Positions 35,931 to 47,400 of a DNA stretch of 64,000 bases are shown here, piece after piece; position 1 is the stretch's first letter, and each line of letters starts with the position of its first letter. The notes beneath the pieces are model-generated. The model had not been told where the DNA came from and searched no databases. It saw only the letters and a list, made by a program, of their open reading frames with translations. Made by a program: the position numbers and the translations under genes. Source of the DNA: Delphinus delphis (lineage: Eukaryota; Chordata; Mammalia; Artiodactyla; Delphinidae). The stretch covers positions 20,653,730 to 20,717,729 of the forward strand of contig NC_082697.1 of NCBI RefSeq assembly GCF_949987515.2, given 5' to 3'.

Positions 35931-37190
35931 TAACCTCCACACTCTAGGTGCGTCTGCCAAGAAGAGCTTAGGCCTTGGACTCCAGGGAGGGGCTGAAGTC
36001 CAGATCTGGCTCCCACTGGCGAAACAGATCTCCATGTCTTCTCTTGGGCATGCTTCCTGCACTGAGAGGTATATATGTCTACTCTGGTCACCCTCATCTT
36101 CCTCCCTACCACACAGGCAACTCCTCTGGGACAAGAGGTCGGGGAGGCACGGGGGCAGGCATACAGTAGGTGCTCAGAAAAGCTTGTGGATTTCACTGAT
36201 GTCTGGGTGGCCTTTGAAGGTCAGGCCCTGTATCCTGGGCTTTCCAGCCTCAAGAGCACATGGCTCTTCCCCATGGGATGGCTTAGCCTAGCACAGCTGA
36301 TAAAGGCTCCTGGGACATTGACTGTTTCTTAACTTGGAATGTATGAACCCTCGCCCAGAACTGGTTAATTTTATGTTGTATCATTTTATATCTAAAGTAT
36401 CTACCAGCAAATTCTAGATCCCCTGGATGACCAGATACTGCTTTAATTGTTGTGGGCCTTATGACAAAAGAACAGAGGGGGGCTAAAGGCTGAAGCGTAC
36501 AACACAACACTCACTGTGCAAGTGGAGATTTAATTTCAGCGACACATCATCCATCACATTAAATTAATCGTGTCGTTTTGAAATGTCTGATTTTGTAGCT
36601 TTGTTTGTATCATGTGGGTACATTGTGTTTGCTTTTCCAGTTGTATAAAGCTAAAAGGATATGGATTTATACTTAGCTTTATGTTTGTACATATTTCAGT
36701 AAAATCATAATAAAGATAATTTGTCAGTTGTAGGGAGGGGGCTGTGGTTTTTTCCCCGTTTGAAAAGTGGCTCGTGCATTAGTCAAGTGTGAGAAGCACG
36801 CGTTTAATTCATTCTGACCAAGTAGAAAATAAGCTTCACACATTGGTGCCCCCCACACACAGCTCCTGCCACCTGCATGGGTCCCCATCCTCCGTCCAGC
36901 TCCCCCACTGCTGCCTTGGAGGGGAAATATGACAGCGTAATGAACAGTTGTACGACGTGCTATAAAAAGGCAATTAAGGGAACTATTGGACTGGGACAAG
37001 CCAGTGTGACCTGGTTAATAGCTCTGAGCAGAGCTGGGCCGTGGGGAGGGGGAGGGGGAAGGGGGAAGGGGGCTTGCTGCTTTACTGTGAGGGGCTGAGC
37101 TGATCCGCTGCCCACTGCCTGCTAGGTACTGAGGGCACCTGGGCTGGCCTCATGACTAACGGGTCCAGGGACAGCCTGAGGGGGATGTTG
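35931..37190. other. Unique flank with candidate regulatory blocks
   Basis: No gene recognised. Two low-repeat AT-rich blocks (36520-36730 and 36930-37035) stand out and are discussed in the findings. Confidence 0.45.
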
Positions 37191-37194
37191 GTTC

Positions 37195-37330
37195 AGAGCT
37201 CGGCTCCAGAGTCTACTCTGCCACTCCTGGTTGAGTGACCCGGGCTGGTGACTCAGGGTCTCTTAGTTTTAGTTTACTCATCTGTTAAACGGGAATAAAC
37301 ATGATTGTCCTAGACTGATGTCCCGTCAGT
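37195..37330 (+). mobile_element. MIR fragment
   Basis: GTTGAGTGACCCGGGCTGG and GTTTACTCATCTGTTAAACG follow the MIR pattern. Confidence 0.6.
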
Positions 37331-37457
37331 GGGAGGAAGGAGTGCGTCATTCATTATTTAACTGGTCAGTGCTCGGAGCTGCCTAGGGAGTCCAAAGGAA
37401 GGTGTGGAAGAGGCTTTTACTTTGTGTTTAAGTAGGATCTTCGATACAACACAGTCC

Positions 37458-37458
37458 G

Positions 37459-37495
<37 letters not shown>
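37458..37495. repeat. (TG)n microsatellite
   Basis: Nearly uninterrupted TG units, about seventeen copies. Confidence 0.9.
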
Positions 37496-37744
37496 TGTGA
37501 TCAGCTCACCCAGGCTCTCCACCCTACACGGGATGTGAGTTCTTTGATTGGATCTCCTGGAGTCACCCATGTGGTCATGCATCGTGTGGTCACTCCGCCC
37601 CTTTGGACCCTCTCTCATGTCCTCAGCCCCCTGTACTCCCCACATGCCCCTATTTGTAGCCATCTTTGGCATATACCAACCTTTAGGATGGAGACAGAAA
37701 CACTTCCTGCCCCATCCAAGCACATCCTTGACCCTACTTCACTG

Positions 37745-38150
37745 TGTTGGTGGAAGGATTAATGAGACAGCACGTGAAAAGTAGGTAGCAAAGCACCCGG
37801 CACATAGTACGTGTTCAATAAAAGCAAGCTATTCTCATAAATCAACTATATTTCAATAAGAATTAAAAAGAAAAGCTTATCTTAAAAAAAGCGAGCTATT
37901 CTTGTGGTCACAATAAGAAAAGCTCTGGGTTTATATTTAACACCTAGTGCAGTGCCTGACACATAGTAGGTGCTGAATAAATGTTTGTCGACTGAATTAA
38001 TGAATGAAACCCCACTTGGTCCCATTATCTACTATCTATGATTGTACACTAACCCCTCTCTGAGCCTCAGTTACTCATTAGTCAAATAGGGATGTGATGC
38101 TGCCCCCTGGTCAGAGAGATGCCTTGCAAACTGTAAAGTCCTGCCCACTC
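37745..38150 (+). mobile_element. Cluster of MIR/L2 ends and an L1 tail scrap
   Basis: AAGCACCCGGCACATAGTAC (MIR/L2 end), an ATCAACTATATTTCAATAAG scrap of an L1 3' end at about 37836-37860, GTGCCTGACACATAGTAGG (L2 end) and TCTGAGCCTCAGTTACTCA (MIR) occur in sequence. Confidence 0.6.
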
Positions 38151-38879
38151 TTGGAACTGGTTCTATTCACCCCCACACCCACCCCCACTCATCTGTGCCT
38201 GGCACCTGGATTTCTGAGAGCCCGGGGGCTCAGCCCCCCAGCACGCGCATTTATCCTAAAATAGGAAACAAGCGCACACATTGGCTGCATGGCCCCCTCC
38301 CCCTCCCCACAGTCTCAGATGGAAGTGAAGCTGACAGCCAGCCAGTGACAAAGGAGCAATCAGGAATCATTATGGCTTATTTAGGGTGGGCTTGGTGATT
38401 GGCTGAGAAGCCCTGGCTCGCTCCTCAATCAAGAGGAAGAGGGTCTGAGTAAGGCAGCTGGAAACAAGTCCCTCGGCTACTTCTCTCCAGCACCCAGCCC
38501 CAAGGGGGGCTGTGAGAGGCAGGTGGGTCTCAGAAAGAGACCCTGTCCTCCAGGGAGGTGGTGGCACTCCAGGCCTATGCACCGACATCCCCAGCCACTG
38601 AAGGCTAATCTGTGGGCCTGATGCTGACTTGGTAGAGTTCTGAAGCCAAGTCTGGCCATCTCTATCATCCAACTGCACTCACGATGAAGTGCAAACCCCC
38701 TCCCCTGCCCTCGCAGCTTATAAGACCCCGTGTGTCCTGACCCCGCCTGCCTCAACAGCTTCCTGTCCAGCAGTAAAACTGGATCTTTGTTTTCAGAGGG
38801 TGACCTTCTTCCTACCCCCACTCCCACTTACTCTCATTTCTGTGGCTGAGAACCCACACTGAAAGGCAGGCAGGGCCAC

Positions 38880-39033
38880 CTTCAAATAGAATTCCCACCA
38901 CTTTGTAACTGTGTGGTCAGGAGACTAACTCCACCTGACAGAACCTCAGTATCCTCATCTGTCAATGAGGATAATCAGATCTCCCTCCCAGGGTGGCAGA
39001 GAGGATTACATTAAAGGAGATAAAGCAGCTAAG
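38880..39033 (+). mobile_element. MIR SINE
   Basis: TTTGTAACTGTGTGGTCAGG, AGAACCTCAGTATCCTCATC and GAGGATTACATTAAAGGAG are in MIR order. The next SINE is inserted just after it. Confidence 0.7.
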
Positions 39034-39335
39034 ATATCTCACATAGGGACTTCCCTGGTGGTCCAGTGGTAAAGAATCCACCTTACAATGCAGGGGACGC
39101 TGGTTTGATCCCTGGTCTGGGAACTACAATCCCACATGCTGCAGGGAAACTAAGCCTGTGTGCGCCACACCTACTGAGCTCGTGCGCCTCAAGTAGAGAG
39201 CCCGCATGCAACAACTACAGAGCCCACATGTTCTGGAACCTGCACGCCACAACTAGAGAGAAACCCGCGCACCGCAACTAAAACCCAATGCAGCCAAAAA
39301 TAAAAATAAATAAATAAAAATAAAATACCTCACAT
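39034..39335 (+). mobile_element. CHR SINE (older subtype)
   Basis: It begins GGGACTTCCCTGGTGGTCCA and ends in AAATAAATAAATAAAAATAA. ATATCTCACAT (39034-39044) and ATACCTCACAT (39325-39335) flank it. The head with GTGGTAAAGAATCCACC differs from the young GTGGTTGAGAGT heads in the window. Confidence 0.9.
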
Positions 39336-39374
39336 GTAATACACCCTTCATGAATATTAGCTTGTATTATTATG

Positions 39375-39620
39375 CATTCTTAGGTCACTGCTTAGATGTC
39401 ACCTCCTCCAGGAAGCCATCTTTGATTCCCCAAGTCTGGGGTTTGCCCCTCCTAAGTATTCCGAACACCCTCTGTGCTTTGCTCTGCCCTGCGGCAGGTA
39501 CAGACAGGTGTGGCCTGTGTCTTACTCGTCCTTGTATTCTGGAGCTCAGCACAGAGCCTGCCACGGAGGAGGCTCTCCATGGGCCTCTGGACAAACCACT
39601 GTCCTGACAGCCAGGACCAC
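39375..39620 (+). mobile_element. L2 3' region
   Basis: GATGTCACCTCCTCCAGGAA, CCATCTTTGATTCCCC and CTCAGCACAGAGCCTGCC are L2 3' words. Confidence 0.65.
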
Positions 39621-39934
39621 GTGGGGATGCCAAGAACCCCTGATCCCCAAGCCCTGAGCCGGGGGGAGGTGGGGCTAAGTCTGCAAGCCACCAGTCTATG
39701 CTTCAGTGGGACCTGTCACCTCATCCCAGCCCCTGGACCATTATCCAGACTGTACTCCCTGCTGGGATGCCTTTCACCCTCCTCTTGGCCTCCAAAGCCT
39801 GTCTTGCCCAAAGGACTTTCCAGGACCACTGACCACAAAGTACTGCGTAGAAAATAGAACTTGACTGTCTGCCCCACGCAGATGGATTGCCTCTCAGGGT
39901 GTGTATTTGAGCTAGGTCTGTGCTCTTTTAATAA

Positions 39935-40035
39935 TAGTAATAGCAGCTACTGCTTATTGAAGCCTTGCTTTTTCCATCTAATGTGCTAAATGTATTATCT
40001 CATTAAATGTAGCATCTCATTAAATGTAGTATCTT
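39935..40035 (-). mobile_element. MIR fragment with 18-bp internal duplication
   Basis: GCAGCTACTGCTTATTGAAG is the MIR 3' end complement. ATCTCATTAAATGTAG occurs twice in tandem at about 39998-40030. Confidence 0.6.
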
Positions 40036-40329
40036 ATTTCTCCTCAACCTCAGTCACTAGCTTAGTCTAAAGGGGCAGTACTGGAAGGATGCTGGGGTCT
40101 CAGGTAATTATGGGAGGACAGGAAGCAGCATTGCCTCAGGGGATCTGGGACCAGGGACCCCCCCCACCCCGTTCCTTACTTCTCTTTCCTTAACATGTCA
40201 CCTTTGCTTTCCTCTGCTGCAAACTGACTGTTTCCATGTCGAGAGAACATGACTGCCAAGAGCTCCCAAGCCTCCTATGTCATAGCTGTCATCACCAGAG
40301 GGAGACTAGCTGTCTGACAGCTCAAGTCG

Positions 40330-40460
40330 AGTGTCTGCCCTGCTGGTAAGGTTGTGGCAAGGATTAAATGAGATCATGTGCATTAAAGTCTCGTGCCTTG
40401 TAGTAAACGCTCAGTAAATGGCGGCTGTGATTAATAGTGTTGTTGTTATTATTATTATTA
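40330..40460 (+). mobile_element. MIR 3' half and short (ATT)n
   Basis: GGATTAAATGAGATCATGTG and GTAAACGCTCAGTAAATGG are MIR words. A GTTATTATTATTATTA run follows at 40443-40459. Confidence 0.65.
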
Positions 40461-41770
40461 CCAGCTTTGATCATATTCAGCTTAGGAGGATGTGACACTC
40501 ATAGGCGGGGATGTGAGGTTGGAACCCATGAGATTTGGGGTCTGTCCATCCTTGGAACAGACCCTGTTCTGAAAAGGGCATTTGCTCACACCAGAGACCA
40601 TGCCCCAGACGCAGCCTGTCGCCTCACGAGGCGGATGACCAGGCCCTAGGGCAGGGCTCAAAGGACGGGGCTCTCTCCAAGCCTGCTGGAGGTCTCCCTC
40701 TGACCTTGATCCTGGCAGCTGCAAACCAAAACTGGGGCTGGCCTCTTAGGGACTCACAGCCTGGGCTACTTTGTCTGTTAAATGAAGGTCGCCGAAAGGC
40801 AAGGAGGCCTCCTCCATGCAAAGATGTAAAAGCCAAGTGAATGCGCTCACCAGAGGGCCTCCTATAGAGGGTGTCCCTCAGTGTCAGAAATTCACAGGCC
40901 ATAGGCCTGCTTGAGGCAGGAGGTCCTCTCTGTGGGGTCTCTGGGTCTAGATCCCATAGTCAGGGAGAAATCCTTGTACCTCAAGAGCACCCAAGGCCCT
41001 CGGAGTGGGGCCAGTCAGATCCAGCCCTGGCCTCCTCTCTCTGACTCCAGAATCAACTCTGCCCTCAGGTGCAGGTGCTGCAGGCTATCCCCCATCCCAC
41101 CCTCCCACCCTCCCTTTCCCCCACCAACATCCCACTGCCACTCTGTTCTCCCAGCTGGGCCTTCAGTGTTCAATGCTGGGTAAAAACATTGGTGCAACCT
41201 CTATATTGGGCTATTATAAATGTAACCCTGATTTCAGGGGATGCTCCCTGACCCTGGAGATCGGAGAGGGTGCCCACTTGATTCCACGGCTGGCAGAAGT
41301 TTCTCTCCAAGATATTGGATCTTTTGATGTTTCTCAGCAGGTGGGTCTGGGGGGAGGGGCAATGAGGCAAGGACGACGAGGTTTCCTTCTTTTTGCTCCT
41401 TGGCCTCTTGTATTTATGCTTTTCTCCTCTTCCCCTCTCTCCCCCTCCTCCAGGATGGCCTCTGATTCCCCCCAAGAGTTCTTTCTTGCCATCTGTAGCT
41501 ACTACCATCATGTTGGGTGCAGAGGCTACAACAAGAGAGATGTGGAATTCAGGGAAACAATTCTGGAAAGCTCAGGGCTCCTGGGAACTCACCTAATGCT
41601 TTCTGGTCCAAGATCAATAGGTGAGGAGATCGCCAAGCCCTTAATTAAGCTAAGTCCTTGAGAAGATGAGCTGTAACTAGGTATTAACGAAGCATTCTTT
41701 TCCCTCCAAACAAGGGGGTGACTTATTCAGCGTTTTCTTGGAGCAGATATTTCCTCTTTCTGTTGTTTTT
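40461..41770. other. Intergenic, GC-moderate, no gene recognised
   Basis: An open frame covers 41005-41661 on the plus strand but has Pro/Ser-rich low-complexity content and no recognisable domain. No other feature was recognised. Confidence 0.4.
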
Positions 41771-42010
41771 CTCTCCTTTCTTTTTCTTTCTTTTTTTTTT
41801 TTTTTTTGCGGTATGCGGGCCTCTCACTGTTGTGGCCTCTCCCGTCGCGGAGCACAGGCTCCGGACGCGCAGGCTCAGTGGCCATGGCTCACGGGCCCAG
41901 CCGCTCCACGGCACGTGGGATCTTCCCAGACCAGGGCACGAACCCGTGTCCCCTGCATCGGCAGGCGGACTCTCAACCACTGCGCCACCAGGGAAGCCCT
42001 CTCCTTTCTT
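41771..42010 (-). mobile_element. Young CHR SINE
   Basis: The element at 41783-41998 on the minus strand has a long T run on the left, the B box complement GGGCACGAACCCG on the right, and flanks CTCTCCTTTCTT at 41771-41782 and 41999-42010. The body is nearly the same as the copy at 45678-45889. Confidence 0.93.
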
Positions 42011-42199
42011 GATTTACTTTTTGTTTTACATGGTTGCGAAAAAATATATATAAAATGTATGTAGTGAAAAGTCTCCCTCCGACTTCTATTTCCTATCCAC
42101 CTACCTTGTGATTCTCCCCAGGTGCTGTTACTGGCTTCCTTCCATTTGCCTAGACAACAAATATAAATATACAAACAAGTACAAATATATATTCTGATT

Positions 42200-42660
42200 G
42201 TCCTTTTCCTTTCTTAGTCACACAAAAGGTGGCACATTGTACACCCTGTTACGCTTTTTGGGTTAATTTTTTGCCGAATTTATCTTTGGAGATCTTTCAC
42301 ATCAGAATATAGAAATTACTCAGCATTCTAAAGGAGCTGAGAATAGCATTCTCTAATTATTTTTCCTTCCTTCTTTTCTTTATATTCTACCGCTTCCCCC
42401 AAATAGCTATGCCATTCATTCATTCATCCGTTCACCAATCACCTGCTCTGTGCAGGGTGCCGGGGCAGCAGACATGAATTAGCCCAGGCCCCCTTCCTCA
42501 GGGCTCAGAGGCTGGTGGGCGCCAAGTCACCCCCAGCAAGCTGTGAGTGGGGAGGGGGCAGTCCCGGGCTTCCTCTAGTCGTCAGTGACTTGTCTTTTGT
42601 AGGCCACTGGTCTGGACTGGGTTTTTCTTTCTTACCTTTACTAAATCTCTAGCAGGGGTG
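42200..42660. other. Ancient repeat remnants
   Basis: About 42200-42310 has TGGCACATTGTACACCCTG-like words of an old L1-type element. About 42415-42540 is an old 'CATTCATTCATCC' repeat. No gene is seen. Confidence 0.4.
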
Positions 42661-42664
42661 TGTG

Positions 42665-42986
42665 TGTCTGAGTTTTCAATTTATTTATTTATTTATTTCT
42701 GGCTGCGTTGGGTCTTCACTGCTGCGCGTGGGCTTTCTCTAGTTGCAGTGAGCAGGGGCTACTCTTTGTTGTGGTGCTTGGGCTTCTCATTGCGGTGGCT
42801 TCTCTTGTTGTGGAGCACGGGCTCTAGGGGCGCGGGCTTCACAGCGCGGGCTCAGTAGTTGTGGTGCACCGGCTTAGCTGCTCTGCGGCATGTGGGATCT
42901 TCCCGGACCAGGGATCGAACCCGTGTCCCCTGCATTGGCAGGCAGATTCTTAACCACTGCACCACCAGGGAAGTCCCTGCCTGAGT
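42665..42986 (-). mobile_element. Long CHR SINE
   Basis: A TTTATTTATTTATTTATTT tail on the left, CTGGCTGCGTTGGGTCTTC, and the head complement CACCACCAGGGAAGTCCC on the right. TGTCTGAGT and TGCCTGAGT flank it (42665-42673 and 42978-42986). Confidence 0.9.
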
Positions 42987-43309
42987 GTTAGAAAAGCAGA
43001 TTCATCATCAGCATTTACATGGCTCCTCTGGAAACAAACAAAAATTCCCATAATGTTCTTAACACAAAGCACAGAAAGTAATACCCGACTGCGGTGTTGG
43101 CAGGTGAGGGATACAGGAGGCAGAGTGTGGAGATTCAGGATGTGCCTGAAATTTTGTGAATGAACAGTTCCTTAGTTCCTTGTGGTGTTTGTCATGTGCC
43201 TGGGGTGCAAACAGTACATATTATGATCCACTTTATGCCTCTGGTGCATTTGCTATTTTAAAGTTATTATAGAACAAGGGTATAATAGCAGCTACCTTCT
43301 AAAGTCAGA

Positions 43310-43640
43310 TGGCTGCCATTGATTAAATGCTTCACGTGGCGCACTGTCCTAGCAACACTCTGAGGTGAATAGAACCATCATAGCCGCATCATAGATGAGG
43401 AAACTGAGGAACAGAGAAGGTAAGTAACTTCCTTGGACCGAATGAGTAGTAAGGGACATAAGTGGGTCTGTACTCCAACCACTACATTATCCCATTCCCT
43501 GAGAGCCCATTTCACTTCTCTGGGCCTCACCTTTTCTCATCTGTAAAATGGGGATAAAAAATTACATCAAAGGACTGACCTGAGGATTTTAAGGGATCAT
43601 GTCTGTAAAGTATGTAGGACACTCCCCAACACACTGCCGT
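43310..43640. mobile_element. Two MIR copies, minus then plus
   Basis: The first (to about 43490) carries ATGAGGAAACTGAGGAACAG, the MIR complement. The second (from about 43500) carries TTTTCTCATCTGTAAAATGG in sense orientation. Confidence 0.75.
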
Positions 43641-44269
43641 GAATATCACCTGAGATGAATGCCTACGGTACTCCTATGCTCAGGCTGTCAGGAAGGGCTT
43701 GCTTCTGAGCAGGGCCCTGAGAAGATGGTATTGCAGCCAAGAGTCAGGGAAAGGTGCCCAACGAAGCTCATTGATTTAATAAACTCACCTCTGCATCTCA
43801 GCCCCCTTCCCCGGGTCCCCTGGAGCTCATCCTCTGCTGTGAGGGCCAGGGTCCCTCTGGGCAGGGAAGTCTGTTTTGGTCCCATTTCCATTACACACTT
43901 GGCTGAGCAGAGGGGGAGGGGAGCCAGCGGCTGCCAGGCAGTAATTAATTGCCTATTTGGACTCCTGCTGTCACCTAGATGGAGGATACAGGACAGCTCC
44001 TGCCTGGGCCTGGGCCTGGGCTGGCTGATGGCTGGGAGGGGAGTGTCCCTCCACATCTTGCCTCCACTGTCCCCTCGGAATCCATGCCCAGGCCATTTGG
44101 GGAGGAACCATGGCAGAATAAAGGCACCTTCTGTCCACTTTGACAAAAAGTGGTTCTGGCCAGCGATACTTGAGACCACTGCAGGGTGCTCTGTTTTGGG
44201 TACTTTCTCGAAGGCATTAAGGGTCACTTTGCTTTAGCCTCTGAGAAGCGGCTCTTGTGAAGGGAAGAG
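43641..44269. other. Unique sequence, open on both strands, not coding
   Basis: Frames of 179-192 codons are open on both strands across 43659-44237, which indicates stop-poor composition and not a gene. It contains the AT-core palindrome at 43939-43955. Confidence 0.45.
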
Positions 44270-44400
44270 CATCCAAGACCCAGAGTTTTAGGACCCTGTG
44301 TTCTCGTCCTGGCTTTTCCATCCACTGGCTGTGTGACTTTGGACAAGGCACTTGCCGTCTCTGAGCAACCACTTTCCTCCTCTGGAAAAAGGAGTAGGGG
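44270..44400 (+). mobile_element. MIR fragment
   Basis: CTGGCTGTGTGACTTTGGAC and CACTTGCCGTCTCTGAG match the MIR core. Confidence 0.7.
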
Positions 44401-45659
44401 AGGAGGCAATCATACTCCTGTGGGCTTGTGCTTTTTTCTGCCTCCAGAATCCATTCTCTTGGAGAATCACCTGCCCTGCCCCCCATTTCATAATAATCCT
44501 CCTTGATGCCTATGGTATGGGTGGGGCCATCGCTGCAGGTCCCAGGGACAGAGATGTGGCCCAGGGGATTTTCTTCTAGCACGTTTGAGAAAAAATCCTC
44601 TTCCTTACGACCTCAAGAGGCCTGAATAATACAATTACCTATCGTTGAGGGTCATAGGGGTAAACTGTGGAAGGAATGTAGTTGATAGTACTATGCAAGC
44701 CTCAAGGCACAAGGTGCATCTGCGAATAAAATCATTATCATCACCATCACTGTCATTAACGTCATCATTATCATTGCTATCACTTAGGCCCGAAGACCTT
44801 TGCTAGAACGAAATGGGTTTCCTAATCGTTCGGCAGTGGCTTGCAGGAGACTTGGATTCGGAGGCTCACTGGATCTCAGTGGGAAGGATTATCTGAACAA
44901 TGAGTGTTGTCTGCCCTGAGAGTAGCAGGGGAGAGTACTCTGTGTTGGTCATTCTTTATTCACCTCTCCTGGGCTGGAGATGAACACTCAAGGTTAAGTG
45001 ACATTTCTGGTATTATAAGCAAAAGCAGGTCCTCAAACTAGAGACCAGACAAGGGCCCATAGGATACAGGGGTGAGTTCACCCAGTCAAAGCCAGAGCTT
45101 ATTTATGGGAGGCCTTCCTGCACTGAAAGTTTGGAGATTGGTCTGCACATTAGATGAGAATTAAAGGAGGGATCCTAGGCAGAAGAAGCAGCAGGAAGCT
45201 CAAAGTGGACGAGGGGAGGTATGTAGGCTGGGGGTCTGCAGTGGAGCCCCCTCTGGCCTGGGTGCTACTCTGCCTACCAGGCCACTGCTGGTTGGTGGAT
45301 GTCTCATCCTCCATCCTCATATTGGAGTTTGTGTTTAGGTCAAGACTTACGGACTGAACATTATGCCTCTAAGAAGAGCTCTGATGAGGACACCCAAGGG
45401 AAAGGCTACAGCTGGAAGCTTCCCCTCTGCAGCCCTGCAGCTAAGATTCCCATCACCCCTCAGCCTCATCACCTCCAGGGTTTCCATGGCCCAGGTCCTC
45501 GACACAAATTCCCGAACTGGCTTGTCCTGAGCCCCCCATGGCTGGGTCTTGGAGGATCCTGAGTCTTTACAAATCAAGCACAGTCAGGTCTGAGCAAAAA
45601 GTCCACTCCTGGCCACTGCTCTGGTGGGAAAAGTGGCAGAGGTTTTCTAATTGATTTGT
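44401..45659. other. Intergenic, no gene recognised
   Basis: Includes a degenerate CAT/ATC-rich patch at 44735-44785. Otherwise unique sequence without recognisable features. Confidence 0.4.
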
Positions 45660-45907
45660 CTCATGGTAATTATCTTTTTTTTTTTTTTTTTTTTTTTTGC
45701 TGTACGCGGGCCTCTCACTGTTGTGGCCTCCCCCGTTGCGGAGCACAGGCTCCGGACGCGCAGGCTCAGTGGCCATGGCTCACGGGCCCAGCCGCTCCAC
45801 GGCATGTGGCATCTTCGCGGACCGGGGCACGAACCTGCGTCCCCTGCATCGGCAGGGGGACTCTCAACCACTGCGCCACCAGGGAAGCCCTCATGGTAAT
45901 TATCTTT
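45660..45907 (-). mobile_element. Young CHR SINE with perfect 18-bp duplication
   Basis: The element at 45678-45889 on the minus strand starts on the left with a ~22-base T run. CTCATGGTAATTATCTTT occurs without change at 45660-45677 and 45890-45907. The A and B box regions are well preserved. Confidence 0.96.
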
Positions 45908-45919
45908 ACGATGCTCTGA

Positions 45920-46120
45920 CTATATATCAGGCATAAGCGAAGCACTTCCTGCTCATTACTTCAATGGACTCTCACAGCAGCCCTGCAAAGCAGGTATTAA
46001 TACTTCCATTTTACAAAGGAGACAGCGAAGACCTAGAGAGTTGAAGTGCTTTGCCCAAGGTCACAGAGCTAGTATGTGGCAAATCTGAGTTTCCACCCCA
46101 GGGCTGTCAAACCCCACATT
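45920..46120 (-). mobile_element. MIR SINE
   Basis: CTTCCATTTTACAAAGGAGA, GCCCAAGGTCACAGAGC and TAGTATGTGGCAAATCTGAG follow the MIR complement. The young SINE inserted at its edge. Confidence 0.78.
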
Positions 46121-47400
46121 TCTAAGGAGCACAGGGGCAGTGCCAGCCTCACCTCGCTCCCATGCATGTGCGTCAGTTCTCATCCCCCAGGTGTCACCCA
46201 GGTGTCACCTCTTTCCGGAACGCTTCTGAGAGCGCCCTTAAGCTAGGACATCCCTTTTCCCAACTTGTTCTTCTGGTCACGAGACTGTTTCTTCGGGGGA
46301 CCTCTCCCTCACATTACTCTACAGCTAAGCTACCTAAGGTGAGCCCCACTCTATGACCTTGTTGCAGGTCACGGTCAATGGCGTCCCGATTCCTGATATT
46401 TAGAACACAATGTGATCACATCCCACCTGGCAGCTCTATCTTTCCAGTTTGTTTTCTCTGCTCCCTAACTCCCTCCACACTTGACATTCCCTGTTCCTAG
46501 ACCTTGCCCGGAGCTCTCCCAGGTCAGTGGACAAGAAGCGGCCCAGCATGCCCCCAATTGCCACCTCAGCATGTGCCCGGTACAGAGGGGTGGCTGGACG
46601 TTCAGACACTGTTCTAGTGAAGACGCATGGACCCACGGATCAGACCCAGAGCCCCCGGTTTCCAGCACTGGGGGAAAGGCTGGAACGGTGCTGTGTAGAC
46701 TGAGAAGTGCTGGGAGTTTGTCAGCGAGTGTCATTGAAATGACCTCAGAACAAAGTCCAAAGTCTCTGCTCACTGGGGCTGACCTTTGGGCAGCTGGGTC
46801 TCATCCTAGAGTGGTCTTTCTTTTCATGCAGTACATTCCTGCAGGAAATTTCCAAAGCAGATGGTGGGGCTACCCAGGGGAGACAGCCTGGGTCTACCAG
46901 AGAACGGCAGCATCTGACAGCACAGGCAGCGCTTCGGAACAGTCTGAGCAGAGGAATTCCATCCAGATGGAGCAGGAAGGAGGCCTCCAGAACTGGAGCT
47001 GCTGGAGGTCCCAGCCGATCCTGCCCAGGTCTCCTGCTGCCTCCCCAGGCCAGGAGCTAAGAGGGTGGCCCTGGAAGATGTCTTTGAGTGGAACTGCCAG
47101 GCCTGGGGATCTTACTCTGTGGCCTCAAGAACAACGTTTTGGAGGTGGAGACTTCCAAGGAGCCATCAAATTGATCAGAAACCGCAAAGACCAGATCGGA
47201 CACAGGCACAATGACGTAACCTTCTCTACTCAGTCCTCAGGATTGTGAGCAGGGGAGGGTCTAAAACAGCCAGTGGGAGGGGAAGCCCGGGACTCCCCTC
47301 CCCACTTGTATTTCCAGTGGGTCAGCTCCACCCAGCACCCCTTGACCCTTCACACTGAGGAGATTTGGGGTTCCTTTCCCTTACCTGTCTTTGGTTGGGC
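46121..47400. other. Unique stretch with a 255-codon open frame
   Basis: The plus-strand frame 46481-47248 is the longest in the intergenic part. It has no domain or signal I recognise and no clear splice structure. I do not call it a gene. Confidence 0.35.

Noticed and set aside
41005..41661. 218-codon plus-strand frame
   Set aside because: Begins in Pro/Ser-rich sequence and crosses pyrimidine tracts; no recognised domain, no polyadenylation or promoter context.
43659..44237. Overlapping frames of 192 and 179 codons on opposite strands
   Set aside because: Simultaneous openness of both strands points to base composition. No homology recognised.
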